From: Sphingomonas sp. TZW2008
GTDB taxonomy: Bacteria > Pseudomonadota > Alphaproteobacteria > Sphingomonadales > Sphingomonadaceae
NCBI RefSeq assembly: GCF_002117915.1
Contig: NZ_BDJB01000003.1
Span: forward strand, 558,001 to 622,000
Direction of reading: 5' to 3'
DNA: 64,000 bases
The notes beneath the pieces were generated by a model. That model worked only from the letters and a program-made list of their open reading frames with translations, was not told the DNA's origin and searched no databases. The stretch's first letter is position 1; each line of letters begins with the position of its first letter. This document shows, one piece after another, positions 25,719 to 36,784 of this stretch. A program made the translations under genes and the position numbers.

Positions 25719-26390
25719 TCAGAAATCCGGGTTCTCGTAATAAGCCGGCGGCTCGATCCCGCTCATCCGCTCGCCGAGCAGCGGGCGGAAGCTGCGCCTG
25801 CTTTTGAACGCCGAATACCACGCCTTGGCATGGCCGTGCCCGGTCCAGTCGATCCCGCCGAGATAGTCTGCCACCGAGATATGCGCCGCCGCGGCGAGAT
25901 CGGCGAGGCTGATCGTCGCGCCCGCCATCCATTTGCGATGGTCGAGCAGGAAATCGATGTAATCGAGGTGACCGATCGCCGATTTCATCGCCTCGCGCAG
26001 CCGCGCGGCATTGGGCGACTGGCGGTGGATCAGCCGCTTCACCATCCGCTCCTCGAGCAGCGGGCCGCTCACATCGCGGTAGAATTGCGTATCGAACCAG
26101 GTGACGAGCCGGCGGATCTCGGCGCGATTCGCCGCCGATCCGTTGATCATCGCGTTACGATCGACCGTCTCCTCGAAATACTCGCAGATCGCCATCGAAT
26201 CGATCAGCGTCGTGCCGCGCTCGGCATCGACCATCACTGGCGTCTGCCCCGCCGGATTGAGGTCGACGAACTCGTCGCGCCGCGCCCACGGCACCTCGCG
26301 GATCAACTCGTAGCCGACGTCCTTCTCGCCCAGCAGGATGCGCACCTTGCGGGTGAACGGGCATAGCGGGAAGTGATAGAGCTGCCACAT
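25719..26390 (-). CDS. Glutathione S-transferase family protein
   Basis: 223 residues. The N-terminal thioredoxin-like domain starts MWQLYHFPLCPFTRKVRILLGEKD, with the Cys of LCPF in the active-site region, and has the cis-Pro motif NPAGQTPVMVD and DSMAICEYFEE. A helical C-terminal domain contains SLADLAAAAHISVADYLGGIDW. It probably conjugates or reduces small substrates with glutathione. It diverges from the crotonase gene at 26527. Confidence 0.88.
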   Translation of the reverse strand: MWQLYHFPLCPFTRKVRILLGEKDVGYELIREVPWARRDEFVDLNPAGQTPVMVDAERGTTLIDSMAICEYFEETVDRNAMINGSAANRAEIRRLVTWFDTQFYRDVSGPLLEERMVKRLIHRQSPNAARLREAMKSAIGHLDYIDFLLDHRKWMAGATISLADLAAAAHISVADYLGGIDWTGHGHAKAWYSAFKSRRSFRPLLGERMSGIEPPAYYENPDF

Positions 26391-26526
26391 GGCGTCATCG
26401 TTAGGCGCGCCGGCGCCGTCGCGAAAGCCGCTTTGGCGACCGCCCGGCTCGGCGTGGCGCTCGGGGGCGAAATCGCGCTATGTCGCTGATCGAACAGGCG
26501 GGCAGCGATCCGCCGCAGGAGAGCCG

Positions 26527-27369
26527 ATGACCTACGAACAGATCCGCTACGAGACCGACGGCCCTGTCGCCACCATCACACTGGCGCGGCCCGAGAAGCT
26601 CAACGCCTATACCGCGGTGATGGGAATTGAGCTTGCCGCCGCGATCCGCGCGGCGGGCACCGACGACGCGATCCGCGCGATCGTCCTCACCGGTGAGGGT
26701 CGGGGCTTCTGTGCCGGCGCGGACATTTCGGGTGGCGCCGACAGCTTCGGCGGCAACGGGCCGAACTTCGCCGCCAGCGATCGCCCGCGTGAGGAAGGCG
26801 GCGGCTTCGTCGGCGCTTTGTTCGACAGCACCAAGCCGACGATCGCCGCGATCAACGGGGCCGCGGTCGGCGTCGGCGCGACGCTGACGCTGCCGTGCGA
26901 CATCCGCATCGCCGCCGACACGGCGCGCTTCGGCTTCGTCTTCGCGCGCCGCGGGCTGGTGCCCGAAGCCGGCAGCGCCTGGTTCCTGCCGCAGGTCGTC
27001 GGCCTGCCGCAGGCGCTGCGCTGGTGCCTCTCGGGCAACGTCTTCGATGCGGCCGAAGCATTAAAAGGTGGCTTGGTCAGCGAGGTGGTCGCGCCCGACG
27101 CTCTGCTTGCCCGCGCGCACGCGATCGCACGCGAGATCGCCGAGAACACCGCCCCCGTTTCGGTCGCGCTCACCCGCCAGATGCTGTGGCGCTTCGCCGG
27201 CGAAGCATCGCCCGCCGCAGCACTCAAGGTCGATGGCGGCTTCGCGATGGCGCTCGGCGCGGGCCCCGACGTCCGCGAAGGGGTCGCCGCCTTTCTCGAG
27301 AAACGCGCGCCTGCCTTTCCCGGCCGGATCGCGTCAGACATGCCGCCGGGCTACCCATGGTGGGGCTGA
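26527..27369 (+). CDS. Enoyl-CoA hydratase/isomerase (crotonase)
   Basis: 280 residues. TITLARPEKLNAYTAVM, GEGRGFCAGADIS (oxyanion strand) and NGAAVGVGATLTLPCDIRIAAD are clear crotonase motifs. A Glu in RRGLVPEAGSAWFLPQVVG is in the position of a catalytic acid. The start at MTYEQIRYE is fixed by AGGAGAG upstream. It is about 130 bp before the sensor kinase gene. Confidence 0.9.
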   Translation: MTYEQIRYETDGPVATITLARPEKLNAYTAVMGIELAAAIRAAGTDDAIRAIVLTGEGRGFCAGADISGGADSFGGNGPNFAASDRPREEGGGFVGALFDSTKPTIAAINGAAVGVGATLTLPCDIRIAADTARFGFVFARRGLVPEAGSAWFLPQVVGLPQALRWCLSGNVFDAAEALKGGLVSEVVAPDALLARAHAIAREIAENTAPVSVALTRQMLWRFAGEASPAAALKVDGGFAMALGAGPDVREGVAAFLEKRAPAFPGRIASDMPPGYPWWG

Positions 27370-27443
27370 CGCACCGGGCATCGCTCGCCGCAGTCGGGCG
27401 GCCATCGTAGACACTGAGTCGCATCCTTGCGTCAGTGTGACAT

Positions 27444-27469
27444 GGAAGCAACGCCGCGCCTCTAGCGTC
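27444..27469 (+). promoter_or_regulatory. EcfG-like promoter candidate of sensor kinase
   Basis: GGAAG (27444-27448), exactly 17 bp, then CGTC (27466-27469). The alphaproteobacterial general-stress sigma factor consensus is GGAAC-N16/17-CGTT, so each box differs at one base. It ends 31 bp before the kinase start. Confidence 0.3.
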
Positions 27470-27500
27470 CGGCGGCGAAATCCGCTCCAGTGATCCGCAC

Positions 27501-28502
27501 ATGAAGGCGCCCCTGCTTCTGATCGAGCGGCTTCCGCTCGTTGTCCGGCCATCGGTCGCAACGGCGGCGACGCTCGCGGCGGTGGGGGCGGCGCTGTGGC
27601 TGCGCTATCTGTTCGACGGCGCGCTGCCGTCGGGCTTCCCCTTCGTCAGCTTCTTCCCCGCCGTCATCCTGGTATCGGTGGTGTTCGGCGCGCGCTACGG
27701 CATCGTCGCCGCGGTGTTCAGCGGGCTCGCCGCCTGGTATTTCTTCATCCCGCCGGTCCAGACACTCGACATCAGCCACGGCTCGCTGACCGCGATGACC
27801 TTCTACACCTTCGTCGTCACCACCGACATCGCCATCATCCATTGGATGCAGCGCGCCAACGGTCATCTCGCGCTCGAGCGCGAGCGGAGCGCCGCGCTCG
27901 CCGATACGCGCGCGCTTTTGTTCGACGAATTGCAGCATCGCATCTCGAACAACCTGCAGGCCGTCGCCGGTCTCCTTGCGCTCCAGCGCCGGCGCCTTGC
28001 CGATCCGCAGGCCGCCGCCGCCCTGGCAGAAGCCTCGCAGCGCGTCGCACTGGTCGGCCGGATCAGCCGCCGCCTCTATGACGCCGACGAAACCGGCAAG
28101 GGGCTCGCCGCCTTTCTTACCGCCCTGCTCGACGACGTGGTGCAGGCGAATGGGCGGATCGACATCGTGCGCACCGTCACCTGCCCGGCGAACGTCCGCC
28201 TATCGACCGAACAGCTGCTGCCAGTCGCGCTGATCGTCGCCGAATCGATCGCCAACGCGATCGAGCATGGTCTGGCCGATCATCGCGCGCCGCAGATCGC
28301 GATCGAGGTGACGCAGGCGGACCGGGAACTGACGATTGGCATCACCGACAACGGCGGTCGCCTGCCCGCGGATTTCTCTCTCGACGATACCGACAGCCTC
28401 GGCCTGTCGATCGCGACGATGCTCGCGCGCCAGGCCGGCGGTCGATACGAACTGACCGGCGGTGAAACCACCGCCGCCCGCCTCCACCTACCGCACGGCT
28501 GA
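27501..28502 (+). CDS. Sensor histidine kinase, DUF4118 + HisKA_2 (HWE-like)
   Basis: 333 residues. The N-terminus has about four membrane helices of the DUF4118 type (residues 18-115, with SFFPAVILVSVVFGARYGIVAAVFSGLAAWYFF). The phospho-acceptor His146 lies in DELQHRISNNLQAVAGLLALQRRR, the HisKA_2 motif, and the ATPase domain has VAESIANAIEHG, DNGGRLPAD and SLGLSIATMLARQ. These kinases often control the general stress response in alphaproteobacteria. It converges with rlpA with only 2 bp between stops. No response regulator is adjacent. Confidence 0.87.
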   Translation: MKAPLLLIERLPLVVRPSVATAATLAAVGAALWLRYLFDGALPSGFPFVSFFPAVILVSVVFGARYGIVAAVFSGLAAWYFFIPPVQTLDISHGSLTAMTFYTFVVTTDIAIIHWMQRANGHLALERERSAALADTRALLFDELQHRISNNLQAVAGLLALQRRRLADPQAAAALAEASQRVALVGRISRRLYDADETGKGLAAFLTALLDDVVQANGRIDIVRTVTCPANVRLSTEQLLPVALIVAESIANAIEHGLADHRAPQIAIEVTQADRELTIGITDNGGRLPADFSLDDTDSLGLSIATMLARQAGGRYELTGGETTAARLHLPHG

Positions 28503-28504
28503 GG

Positions 28505-29119
28505 CTAGCGCGGTGGCCGTGCCACAGTCCCTGCCGCGATGCCCGCTGCCAATTGCGCACGCAGGTTGGCGAGCACCGTCTCGCTCGCATCGGGGCGGCG
28601 CGCCGCCGGCTTGCCCTGTCGCAGCCGCGCGCGATCGGCCTCGGGCGGATCGACGCGCCGCACCCGCACCGGCGCCGTCCCCTGCGCGCGCATGCCCAGC
28701 GCATCGGCGGCGCCGCGTGACAGGTCGAGGATCCGGCCGCGCGCGAACGGCCCACGATCGTTGACGCGCACCAGGATCGTCCGCCCGCTCTCCAGCGACG
28801 TCACCTCGACGTAGCTCGGCAGCGGCAGCGTGGTGTGCGCCGCGGTCAGCCACTTGGCGCGAAACCGCTCGCCGAGCGCGACCTGATTGCCGCTCTCGCT
28901 GCCATACCAGCTCGCATAGCCGAGCACGTCGAACGACGCATCGTCCGCCGGCACGTAGGTCACGCCGCGCACGCTATACGGCTTGCCGATCTTGACCGGC
29001 CAGTCGCTTACCGGGCGATAGTCGCGCGTACCGCAGGCCCCCAGCGCCAGCACCGCGGCCGATGCGGCGAGCAGGATCGCTGACTGGGCGGCGATCCCCC
29101 CGCGGCGCACCGATGCCAC
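28505..29119 (-). CDS. rlpA: RlpA family lipoprotein (septal ring)
   Basis: 204 residues. A lipoprotein signal ends at the lipobox LALGAC (about 24-29). The double-psi beta-barrel domain has the family markers YASWYGSESGNQVALGERF, LTAAHTTLPLPSYVEV and RVNDRGPFARGRILDLSRGAA. RlpA proteins bind and in some species cleave denuded peptidoglycan at the division site. The gene follows the class II aldolase by 9 bp on the same strand. The C-terminal 40 residues are basic and lack a SPOR domain. Confidence 0.88.
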   Translation of the reverse strand: MASVRRGGIAAQSAILLAASAAVLALGACGTRDYRPVSDWPVKIGKPYSVRGVTYVPADDASFDVLGYASWYGSESGNQVALGERFRAKWLTAAHTTLPLPSYVEVTSLESGRTILVRVNDRGPFARGRILDLSRGAADALGMRAQGTAPVRVRRVDPPEADRARLRQGKPAARRPDASETVLANLRAQLAAGIAAGTVARPPR

Positions 29120-29128
29120 GCGGCTCGC

Positions 29129-29902
29129 CTAGTTGCGGAAGCTCGGATCGATCCGGTCGAGCTTACGCAGCAGCGCGGGCCAAGCAAGCTTCGCGGCGAG
29201 CTTGCTCATGCCCTCGGCCGGCGTCTGCCCGGCGACCTTTTCCTCCACCCCCTGCGGCGGGTTGTTGAGGTTCTCGCGCCCGGCGGACAGCATCAGCACC
29301 TGCGCCTCGCACGCCCGCTCGAGATAGTAGAGCCGCAGGAAACAATCGCCGACGCTGCTGCCCACCGCAAGCGTGCCGTGGTTACGCAGGATCATCGCGT
29401 GCTTATCGCCGATGTCCGCCACCAGCCGCTCACGCTCGTCGAGGTCGGTCGCGACGCCCTCATAGTCGTGATAGGCGACATTGTGCTTGGCGATCATCGC
29501 CGTCTGCGTGTGCGGCAGCAGCCCGAACTCCATCGCGCTCACCGCCTGGCCGTGCGGCGTGTGGAGGTGCATCACCGCGGCGGCATCCTCGCGCGCCATG
29601 TGGATCGCCGAGTGGATCGTGAAGCCCGCCGGGTTCACCGGATGGTCGCTGTGCCCTACCGGATTGCCCTCGACATCGATCTTGACGAGGCTCGACGCGG
29701 TGATCTCCTCGAACATCATGTCGTAGGGATTGATCAGGAAGTGATGCTCGGGCCCCGGCACGCGCGCCGACAGGTGGGTGAAGATCAGGTCGTCCCAGCC
29801 GTACAGCGCGACGAGGCGATAGGCGGCGGCGAGATCGACCCGCGCCTCCCACTCGCCGGGGGCATATTGGGCGGTGTTGTCGACCGATGCCAGCTTGGCC
29901 AT
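29129..29902 (-). CDS. Class II aldolase/adducin family protein
   Basis: 257 residues. The zinc-binding and active-site signatures are HLHTPHGQAVSA (about 112-123) and MILRNHGTLAVGSSVGD (about 171-187), with an early PGPEHHFLINPYD. Bacterial members cleave sugar phosphates such as fuculose-1-phosphate or act as decarboxylases; the substrate here is unknown. It lies between an alcohol dehydrogenase and rlpA on the same strand. Confidence 0.87.
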   Translation of the reverse strand: MAKLASVDNTAQYAPGEWEARVDLAAAYRLVALYGWDDLIFTHLSARVPGPEHHFLINPYDMMFEEITASSLVKIDVEGNPVGHSDHPVNPAGFTIHSAIHMAREDAAAVMHLHTPHGQAVSAMEFGLLPHTQTAMIAKHNVAYHDYEGVATDLDERERLVADIGDKHAMILRNHGTLAVGSSVGDCFLRLYYLERACEAQVLMLSAGRENLNNPPQGVEEKVAGQTPAEGMSKLAAKLAWPALLRKLDRIDPSFRN

Positions 29903-29996
29903 GATGCGCTCTCCTGCTTATCGCTTGGCCCGCCATAGCCCTTCGGCGCCGCACGGGCAATCGACGCGAGGCGCGGGCCGGCGGCACCGAGCGCGC

Positions 29997-31031
29997 TCAG
30001 TCCGGCGTCATCACCACCTTCAGCGCCTCGCGCCGGTCGAGCACGGCATACGCCTCCGCGCCCTGCGACAGCGGCAGGCGGTGCGAGATGTAGCGTTCCG
30101 GCCGCAGCCGCCCCTGCTGCACCAGCGGCACCAGTTCGGGCCACCAGTGCGGTACCGAGCAGGTGCCGGTGCGGAACGTCAGCCCGCTCGCGAACGCGCG
30201 CTCCATCGGGAACGGAAAGCGCCGCGTCTGGTTGACGCCGAGGCACGAGACGGTGCCCCATTTCCCCACCAGCCGCAGCGCGAGGTCGATCGTCGCATCG
30301 GCGCCCACCGCCTCGACGACGCTGCTGCACAGCCGCCCGCGCGTTTCCTCGCGGATCGTGTCGACCGCTGCCGACGGATCGACGCCGATCGCGCCCAGCT
30401 CCGCGGCGATCGCACGCCGCTCTGCCACCAGGTCGATCGCGTAGACGCGCCCCGCGCCCATGGCGAAACATCCTTCCACCGCCATCAGCCCGATCGGCCC
30501 GAGCCCGATCACCGCCACGGTGGCGCCCGGCTTGATGTCCGCGTTGCGCACCGCCATCCAACTCGTCGGCAGCGCGTCGGTCAGCATCAGCGCTTGCTCG
30601 TCGCTGATTCCGTCGGGAATGCGCCGCGCGTTGACGTCGCCCGCCGGCACCCGCACCGCCTCGGCCTGGCTGCCCTGCAATGCGGCCGAGAGACCGTAGC
30701 AGCCCGCCCCGTTGTTCTCGCACTCGTGCACTCGCCCGGCGAGGCATCCCGGGCACGCGCCGCACCCGACCGCGGCGGAGATCATCACCCGGTCGCCCGA
30801 ACGCAGCGTACGCACCGCCCGTCCCGTCTCGACCACCTCACCGACCGCCTCGTGCCCGACGCAGAAGCCGGTGTCCTGCGAGAAGCCGTGGCCGTGATAA
30901 ATGTGCAGGTCACTGCCGCAAATCGCGCAATGCTTGACGCGGACGAGGACGTCGCGGTCGTCGGTGAGCGTGGCGTCGTCGGTCGATCCGTACTGGATGT
31001 CGCGCGCCCCGAAATAGCGCAGTGCCTTCAT
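29997..31031 (-). CDS. Zinc-dependent medium-chain alcohol dehydrogenase
   Basis: 344 residues. Catalytic zinc ligands are in CAICGSDLHIYHGHG (Cys35 region) and GHEAVGEV; structural zinc cysteines are in VGCGACPGCLAGRVHEC. The Rossmann motif is VAVIGLGPIGLMAVEG (about 171-186). It would oxidise an alcohol or polyol with NAD(P) in the cytoplasm. It transcribes towards the class II aldolase, 94 bp away, so the two could act in one catabolic route; this is inference. Confidence 0.9.
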   Translation of the reverse strand: MKALRYFGARDIQYGSTDDATLTDDRDVLVRVKHCAICGSDLHIYHGHGFSQDTGFCVGHEAVGEVVETGRAVRTLRSGDRVMISAAVGCGACPGCLAGRVHECENNGAGCYGLSAALQGSQAEAVRVPAGDVNARRIPDGISDEQALMLTDALPTSWMAVRNADIKPGATVAVIGLGPIGLMAVEGCFAMGAGRVYAIDLVAERRAIAAELGAIGVDPSAAVDTIREETRGRLCSSVVEAVGADATIDLALRLVGKWGTVSCLGVNQTRRFPFPMERAFASGLTFRTGTCSVPHWWPELVPLVQQGRLRPERYISHRLPLSQGAEAYAVLDRREALKVVMTPD

Positions 31032-31133
31032 GATCCGCTCCTAAGTCCTTTGGCTTAGCGGAGCCGAACATGCCGCGTGCGTCAAGGGCTGGACGCCCGA
31101 TCACGGCATCGCCATCTTTTGATCTAGCCGCCC

Positions 31134-31161
31134 CTTGTGTTGCATAAGAGCAACACCATTT
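31134..31161 (+). promoter_or_regulatory. RpoH (heat-shock) promoter candidate of clpB
   Basis: CTTG (31134-31137), 18 bp, then CCATTT (31156-31161), 27 bp before the clpB ATG. The sigma32 consensus is CTTG-N16/18-CCNATNT. The gene downstream is a classic heat-shock gene. Confidence 0.45.
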
Positions 31162-31187
31162 GATGCTCGAAGGAAACAGGGACACCC

Positions 31188-33767
<2,580 letters not shown>

Positions 33768-33773
33768 AACGAA

Positions 33774-33799
33774 GCGGGCCGGTCGATCGACCGGCCCGC
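33774..33799 (+). terminator. Terminator palindrome after clpB
   Basis: A perfect 26-bp palindrome centred at 33786/33787, 7 bp after the clpB stop, followed by CCTCTTCGTG with only a short T-rich stretch. The flanks ACGAAG and CTTCGT extend the stem with a short bulge. Confidence 0.6.
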
Positions 33800-33825
33800 C
33801 CTCTTCGTGTTAAGATCGCGAACGC

Positions 33826-34056
33826 CTAGCGCGGAAAGATCGGCGACCGCCCCTGATCGACAATACCGCGCGCGATGCCGTTGCCGTACTCGCCCATGCG
33901 GCGCCATTCACCGACCGTGCGACACACGCGTTCCTTGCGCACGATCGAGCCCGTCACTGCGATACGGCGGCACCGAACAATATCGTCGGGCTTTGTTTCC
34001 GCCGCAGCCGGCACGCTCCCGACCGCAGCCTGGATCATCAACGCATAGATCAACAC
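33826..34056 (-). CDS. Small secreted protein, paralogue A
   Basis: 76 residues from a GTG at 34056 with a very strong ribosome binding site (GGGGGGA). A signal peptide (MLIYALMIQAAVGSVPAAAE) precedes a mature domain of about 56 residues with VRCRRIAVTGSIVRKERVCRTVGEWRRMGEYGNGIAR. Two cysteines could form a disulfide in the periplasm. The mature part is about half identical to the protein encoded next to it at 34155-34397, so this is a tandem duplication. Function is unknown. Confidence 0.72.
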   Translation of the reverse strand: MLIYALMIQAAVGSVPAAAETKPDDIVRCRRIAVTGSIVRKERVCRTVGEWRRMGEYGNGIARGIVDQGRSPIFPR

Positions 34057-34154
34057 TGAAAGTCCCCCCGCCCCCTCGCAGACGCGCGGGAACCATTCTC
34101 TCGTCGCCTCGTCCGATACGCCGCCCGCCCCCGGGTCGGCGTGTCGCGTCCGCC

Positions 34155-34397
34155 TTACTGGCCGCTCGGTCGCCCGGTACTATATTCCACCACCGCGCGC
34201 GCCACGCCATTGCCGCTATCGGCCAGCCGGCGCCATTCGCCGATCGTCTTGCAGACCTTTTCCTTGCGCGCGATCGATCCGGTCACTTCGATGCGGCGGC
34301 ACTTCACCTCGTCGTTCGGATCGGCGGCGGCCGCGCTCACCGGCGTCAGCGTTGCGCCCTGCAGTAGCGCGGTTAGCAATAAGGACGTGATCGACAT
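34155..34397 (-). CDS. Small secreted protein, paralogue B
   Basis: 80 residues from the ATG at 34397, preceded by GGGGAAATGG. The signal peptide (MSITSLLLTALLQGATLTPVSAAAA) is followed by VKCRRIEVTGSIARKEKVCKTIGEWRRLADSGNGVARAVVEY. The pattern C-RRI-VTGSI-RKE-VC-T-GEWRR-GNG-AR is shared with paralogue A, including both cysteines and their spacing. It lies just after the aspartyl hydroxylase gene on the same strand. A longer in-frame start at 34568 would remove the signal peptide and is rejected. Confidence 0.75.
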   Translation of the reverse strand: MSITSLLLTALLQGATLTPVSAAAADPNDEVKCRRIEVTGSIARKEKVCKTIGEWRRLADSGNGVARAVVEYSTGRPSGQ

Positions 34398-34447
34398 GCC
34401 ATTTCCCCAATCTCGGGCGGCGAGGATCAAGTTTTCGCCGCTGAAGA

Positions 34448-35602
34448 CTACGTCAATTTGTCTATCATGGCACAATAGTCGGCGACAATAGCCTGCTCTT
34501 CCAGGCTCATGTGCGGGTTCCACACATCGAAGATCAGCACCGCGCGCAGATCGTCGCTGTCGTTCCACGCCTCGTGCTCGATCGTGTCATCGAACGCGAA
34601 CGGCCGTCCCGGCTCCCACTCCCGCGTTTCCCCGCCGACGCGAAAGCCGCAGCCGGGCGGCACGATCAGCGGCAGGTGAACGATCGCGCGCGTGTTGGTG
34701 ACGCCGGTGTGCGGCGGGATGCGCGTGTGCGGCTTCAGCATCGAAAAGAACGCGCTCGGCGCCCGCCCCGGAATGTACGATCGCGGCAGGGCCGCGAGCG
34801 CCGCCGCGGTCACCGGGCAGCGGTCGAGCACCGGCTGGTTCGGGCGGCCATATTCCCACAGGAAGCACGCTCCCCAGTCGAGGTTGCCGTTGAGCCCGTC
34901 CCACTGGCTGCCAGAAACTCCCTTCTCCATCCGCACGTACGGGATCAGCGCGTCGCCCGGATCGGCGATCAGCGCCTCAAGCTCGCCGCGGATCGCATCG
35001 GTTTGCGCCGCCAGCGCGGCGAACCATGGGAAGTGGACGTCGTCGAAGAACTCGTCTGCCGGCAGGAACGGATAGTGGATGCCCGCGCAGACGTTGGGAT
35101 AGATCCGCCGCTGCCCTAGCGCATGGTCGACGAACGCCCCCGCCCGCCGCCGCCCCGTCTGATCGAGCGCCGCGACGCGGCCGCCGAGCGCCTGCTGCAC
35201 CGGTACTGCCAGCCGCTCCTGCTGCGCCGCGCAATAGGCCCGCGCGTGATCAAGCAGCCGAACAAAATCGGGCGACGGCTCGGCCACCTGCTCGCCGAGC
35301 TGAATGACGCCGGACCAGCGCAGCATCGCCTCGCGCTCCTCGCCCGCCCGCTCGAACCACTGCGCCAGGCGCACCAGCGCGGACAGGTCGCGCGCATCGA
35401 TCGCCAGCGCCCCGTCGAGCGCCGCGCGCTCTGCGGCCGCATCGTCGAGCAGCCGGCACGCGTGCGCGAGATTGCGCCACAGGCTGCCCGCCCCCGGATC
35501 GGCGTCCACCGCCTGCTCGAAGTAACGCCGCGCGCCCGCCGCATCGCCGCCGCGCAGCGCCACGAGCCCGCGCGCATTCGCCTCCTGCGAGGAAAGAGCC
35601 AC
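34448..35602 (-). CDS. Aspartyl/asparaginyl beta-hydroxylase with N-terminal TPR repeats
   Basis: 384 residues. Residues 1-130 form TPR-like helices (GLVALRGGDAAGARRYFEQAVDADPG and a second repeat after it). The C-terminal catalytic domain contains SMLKPHTRIPPHTGVTNTRAIVHLPL and FAFDDTIEHEAWNDSD, the two conserved His-bearing blocks of the AspH/LpxO Fe(II)/2-oxoglutarate oxygenases. The substrate is unknown; a lipid, peptide or protein side chain is possible. The divergent sulfotransferase-like gene starts 66 bp away and a TonB receptor is next. Confidence 0.87.
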   Translation of the reverse strand: MALSSQEANARGLVALRGGDAAGARRYFEQAVDADPGAGSLWRNLAHACRLLDDAAAERAALDGALAIDARDLSALVRLAQWFERAGEEREAMLRWSGVIQLGEQVAEPSPDFVRLLDHARAYCAAQQERLAVPVQQALGGRVAALDQTGRRRAGAFVDHALGQRRIYPNVCAGIHYPFLPADEFFDDVHFPWFAALAAQTDAIRGELEALIADPGDALIPYVRMEKGVSGSQWDGLNGNLDWGACFLWEYGRPNQPVLDRCPVTAAALAALPRSYIPGRAPSAFFSMLKPHTRIPPHTGVTNTRAIVHLPLIVPPGCGFRVGGETREWEPGRPFAFDDTIEHEAWNDSDDLRAVLIFDVWNPHMSLEEQAIVADYCAMIDKLT

Positions 35603-35668
35603 CGACCGCTACCCTGCCTGCATGGGATAGGGCATGGCGCACGCGCGATCCCCGGCTAGGATCGCGGC

Positions 35669-36679
35669 ATGACCGTGACCCCCGCTTTCGATCCCGCCGA
35701 TCCCGCATGGCTTGCGCATCGCTACGATGCGGCGAGCGATCGCATTATGTATCGTCATGTTCCCCGCACGATGCACCGATCCGGCCCTTTCCTGACGGAT
35801 GAACTAATCGGCGAACAGCCGCAAGCGTTGCTAGCGCGCCCGGCTGCGGTCGCCGCCGCCAGGGCGAACCCGGCGCCGGTGCATTTCATCTTCCACTCGG
35901 CCTTCTGCGCATCGACGATGCTGGTGCGCGCGCTTGATCGGCCGGGCGTTGCGATGGGCCTGTCGGAACCCGTGCTGCTCAACGACGTCGTTGGGCTGCG
36001 GCGCCGCAGTGAGCGTCAGGGCGCCGACCTCGCGCGCCTGCTAGACGATGCGATGTCGCTGCTCGCGCGGCGCTGGGCCCCTGTCGAAGGCGTCGTCGTC
36101 AAGCCGTCGAACATCCTGTGCGGCTTGCAAAGGCCGCTGCTCGCGCTCCGCGCGGACGCGAACGCGATCCTGCTCCACGCCCCGCTGCGGGAATTCCTGA
36201 TCTCCGTCGCGCGCAAGGGATTGTGGTGCCGGCTGTGGGTGCGCGAGCTGCTCGAAGGATTGCTGCGCGACGGCCTCGTCGATCTCGGCTTCGCCCCCGA
36301 GAACTATTTTCGGCTGAGCGATCTCCAGGTCGCAGCGGTGGGATGGCTGGCACAGCACCGCCAGTTCGCGGCGCTGGCAACGCACGTTCCCGATCGTGTC
36401 CGCACGCTCGACTCCGCAACATTGCTCACCGATCCTTCACGGGCGATCGCGGCAGCAGAGCGGTTCTTCGGCCACACGAATATGGCGGCGACGCCGAACA
36501 ACGCGCTTGGCCGGCACAGCAAGACGGGCGCCCCCTTCACCGCCGCCGATCGCCGCGAAGAGCAGCGCGCAACGCAGGACGCGCACCGCGACGAAATCGA
36601 CAAGGTCGAAGCGTGGGCACTCGCGCTCGCCGCCAGTGCCGGGATCGCGATCACACTGCCCGCGCCGCTGTTGGGCTGA
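35669..36679 (+). CDS. Sulfotransferase-like protein
   Basis: 336 residues. Near residue 74 HFIFHSAFCASTMLVRALD matches the nucleotide-phosphate loop of PAPS-dependent sulfotransferases (RSGTTLL in classical ones), followed by EPVLLNDV as the usual partner segment. The C-terminal third (RSKTGAPFTAADR-like region) has no clear motif, and no signal peptide is present. I recall this divergent family next to aspartyl hydroxylases in sphingomonads. It converges with the TonB receptor gene. Confidence 0.55.
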   Translation: MTVTPAFDPADPAWLAHRYDAASDRIMYRHVPRTMHRSGPFLTDELIGEQPQALLARPAAVAAARANPAPVHFIFHSAFCASTMLVRALDRPGVAMGLSEPVLLNDVVGLRRRSERQGADLARLLDDAMSLLARRWAPVEGVVVKPSNILCGLQRPLLALRADANAILLHAPLREFLISVARKGLWCRLWVRELLEGLLRDGLVDLGFAPENYFRLSDLQVAAVGWLAQHRQFAALATHVPDRVRTLDSATLLTDPSRAIAAAERFFGHTNMAATPNNALGRHSKTGAPFTAADRREEQRATQDAHRDEIDKVEAWALALAASAGIAITLPAPLLG

Positions 36680-36729
36680 GCCTTCACGCTCGCGCGGCGG
36701 CATCACGCCGCCGCCAGCACCAGCTGCAT

Positions 36730-36760
36730 AAAAAAAGGGGCGGGCATCGCTGCCCGCCCC
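36730..36760 (-). terminator. Strong Rho-independent terminator of TonB receptor gene
   Basis: A perfect 10-bp GC stem (36737-36746 with 36751-36760) with a 4-nt loop. On the minus strand it is followed by seven Ts (A tract 36730-36736), 25 bp after the receptor stop codon. It also lies after the convergent sulfotransferase-like gene. Confidence 0.88.
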
Positions 36761-36784
36761 CTCTTTGAAGTCAGGGTCGTCGGA

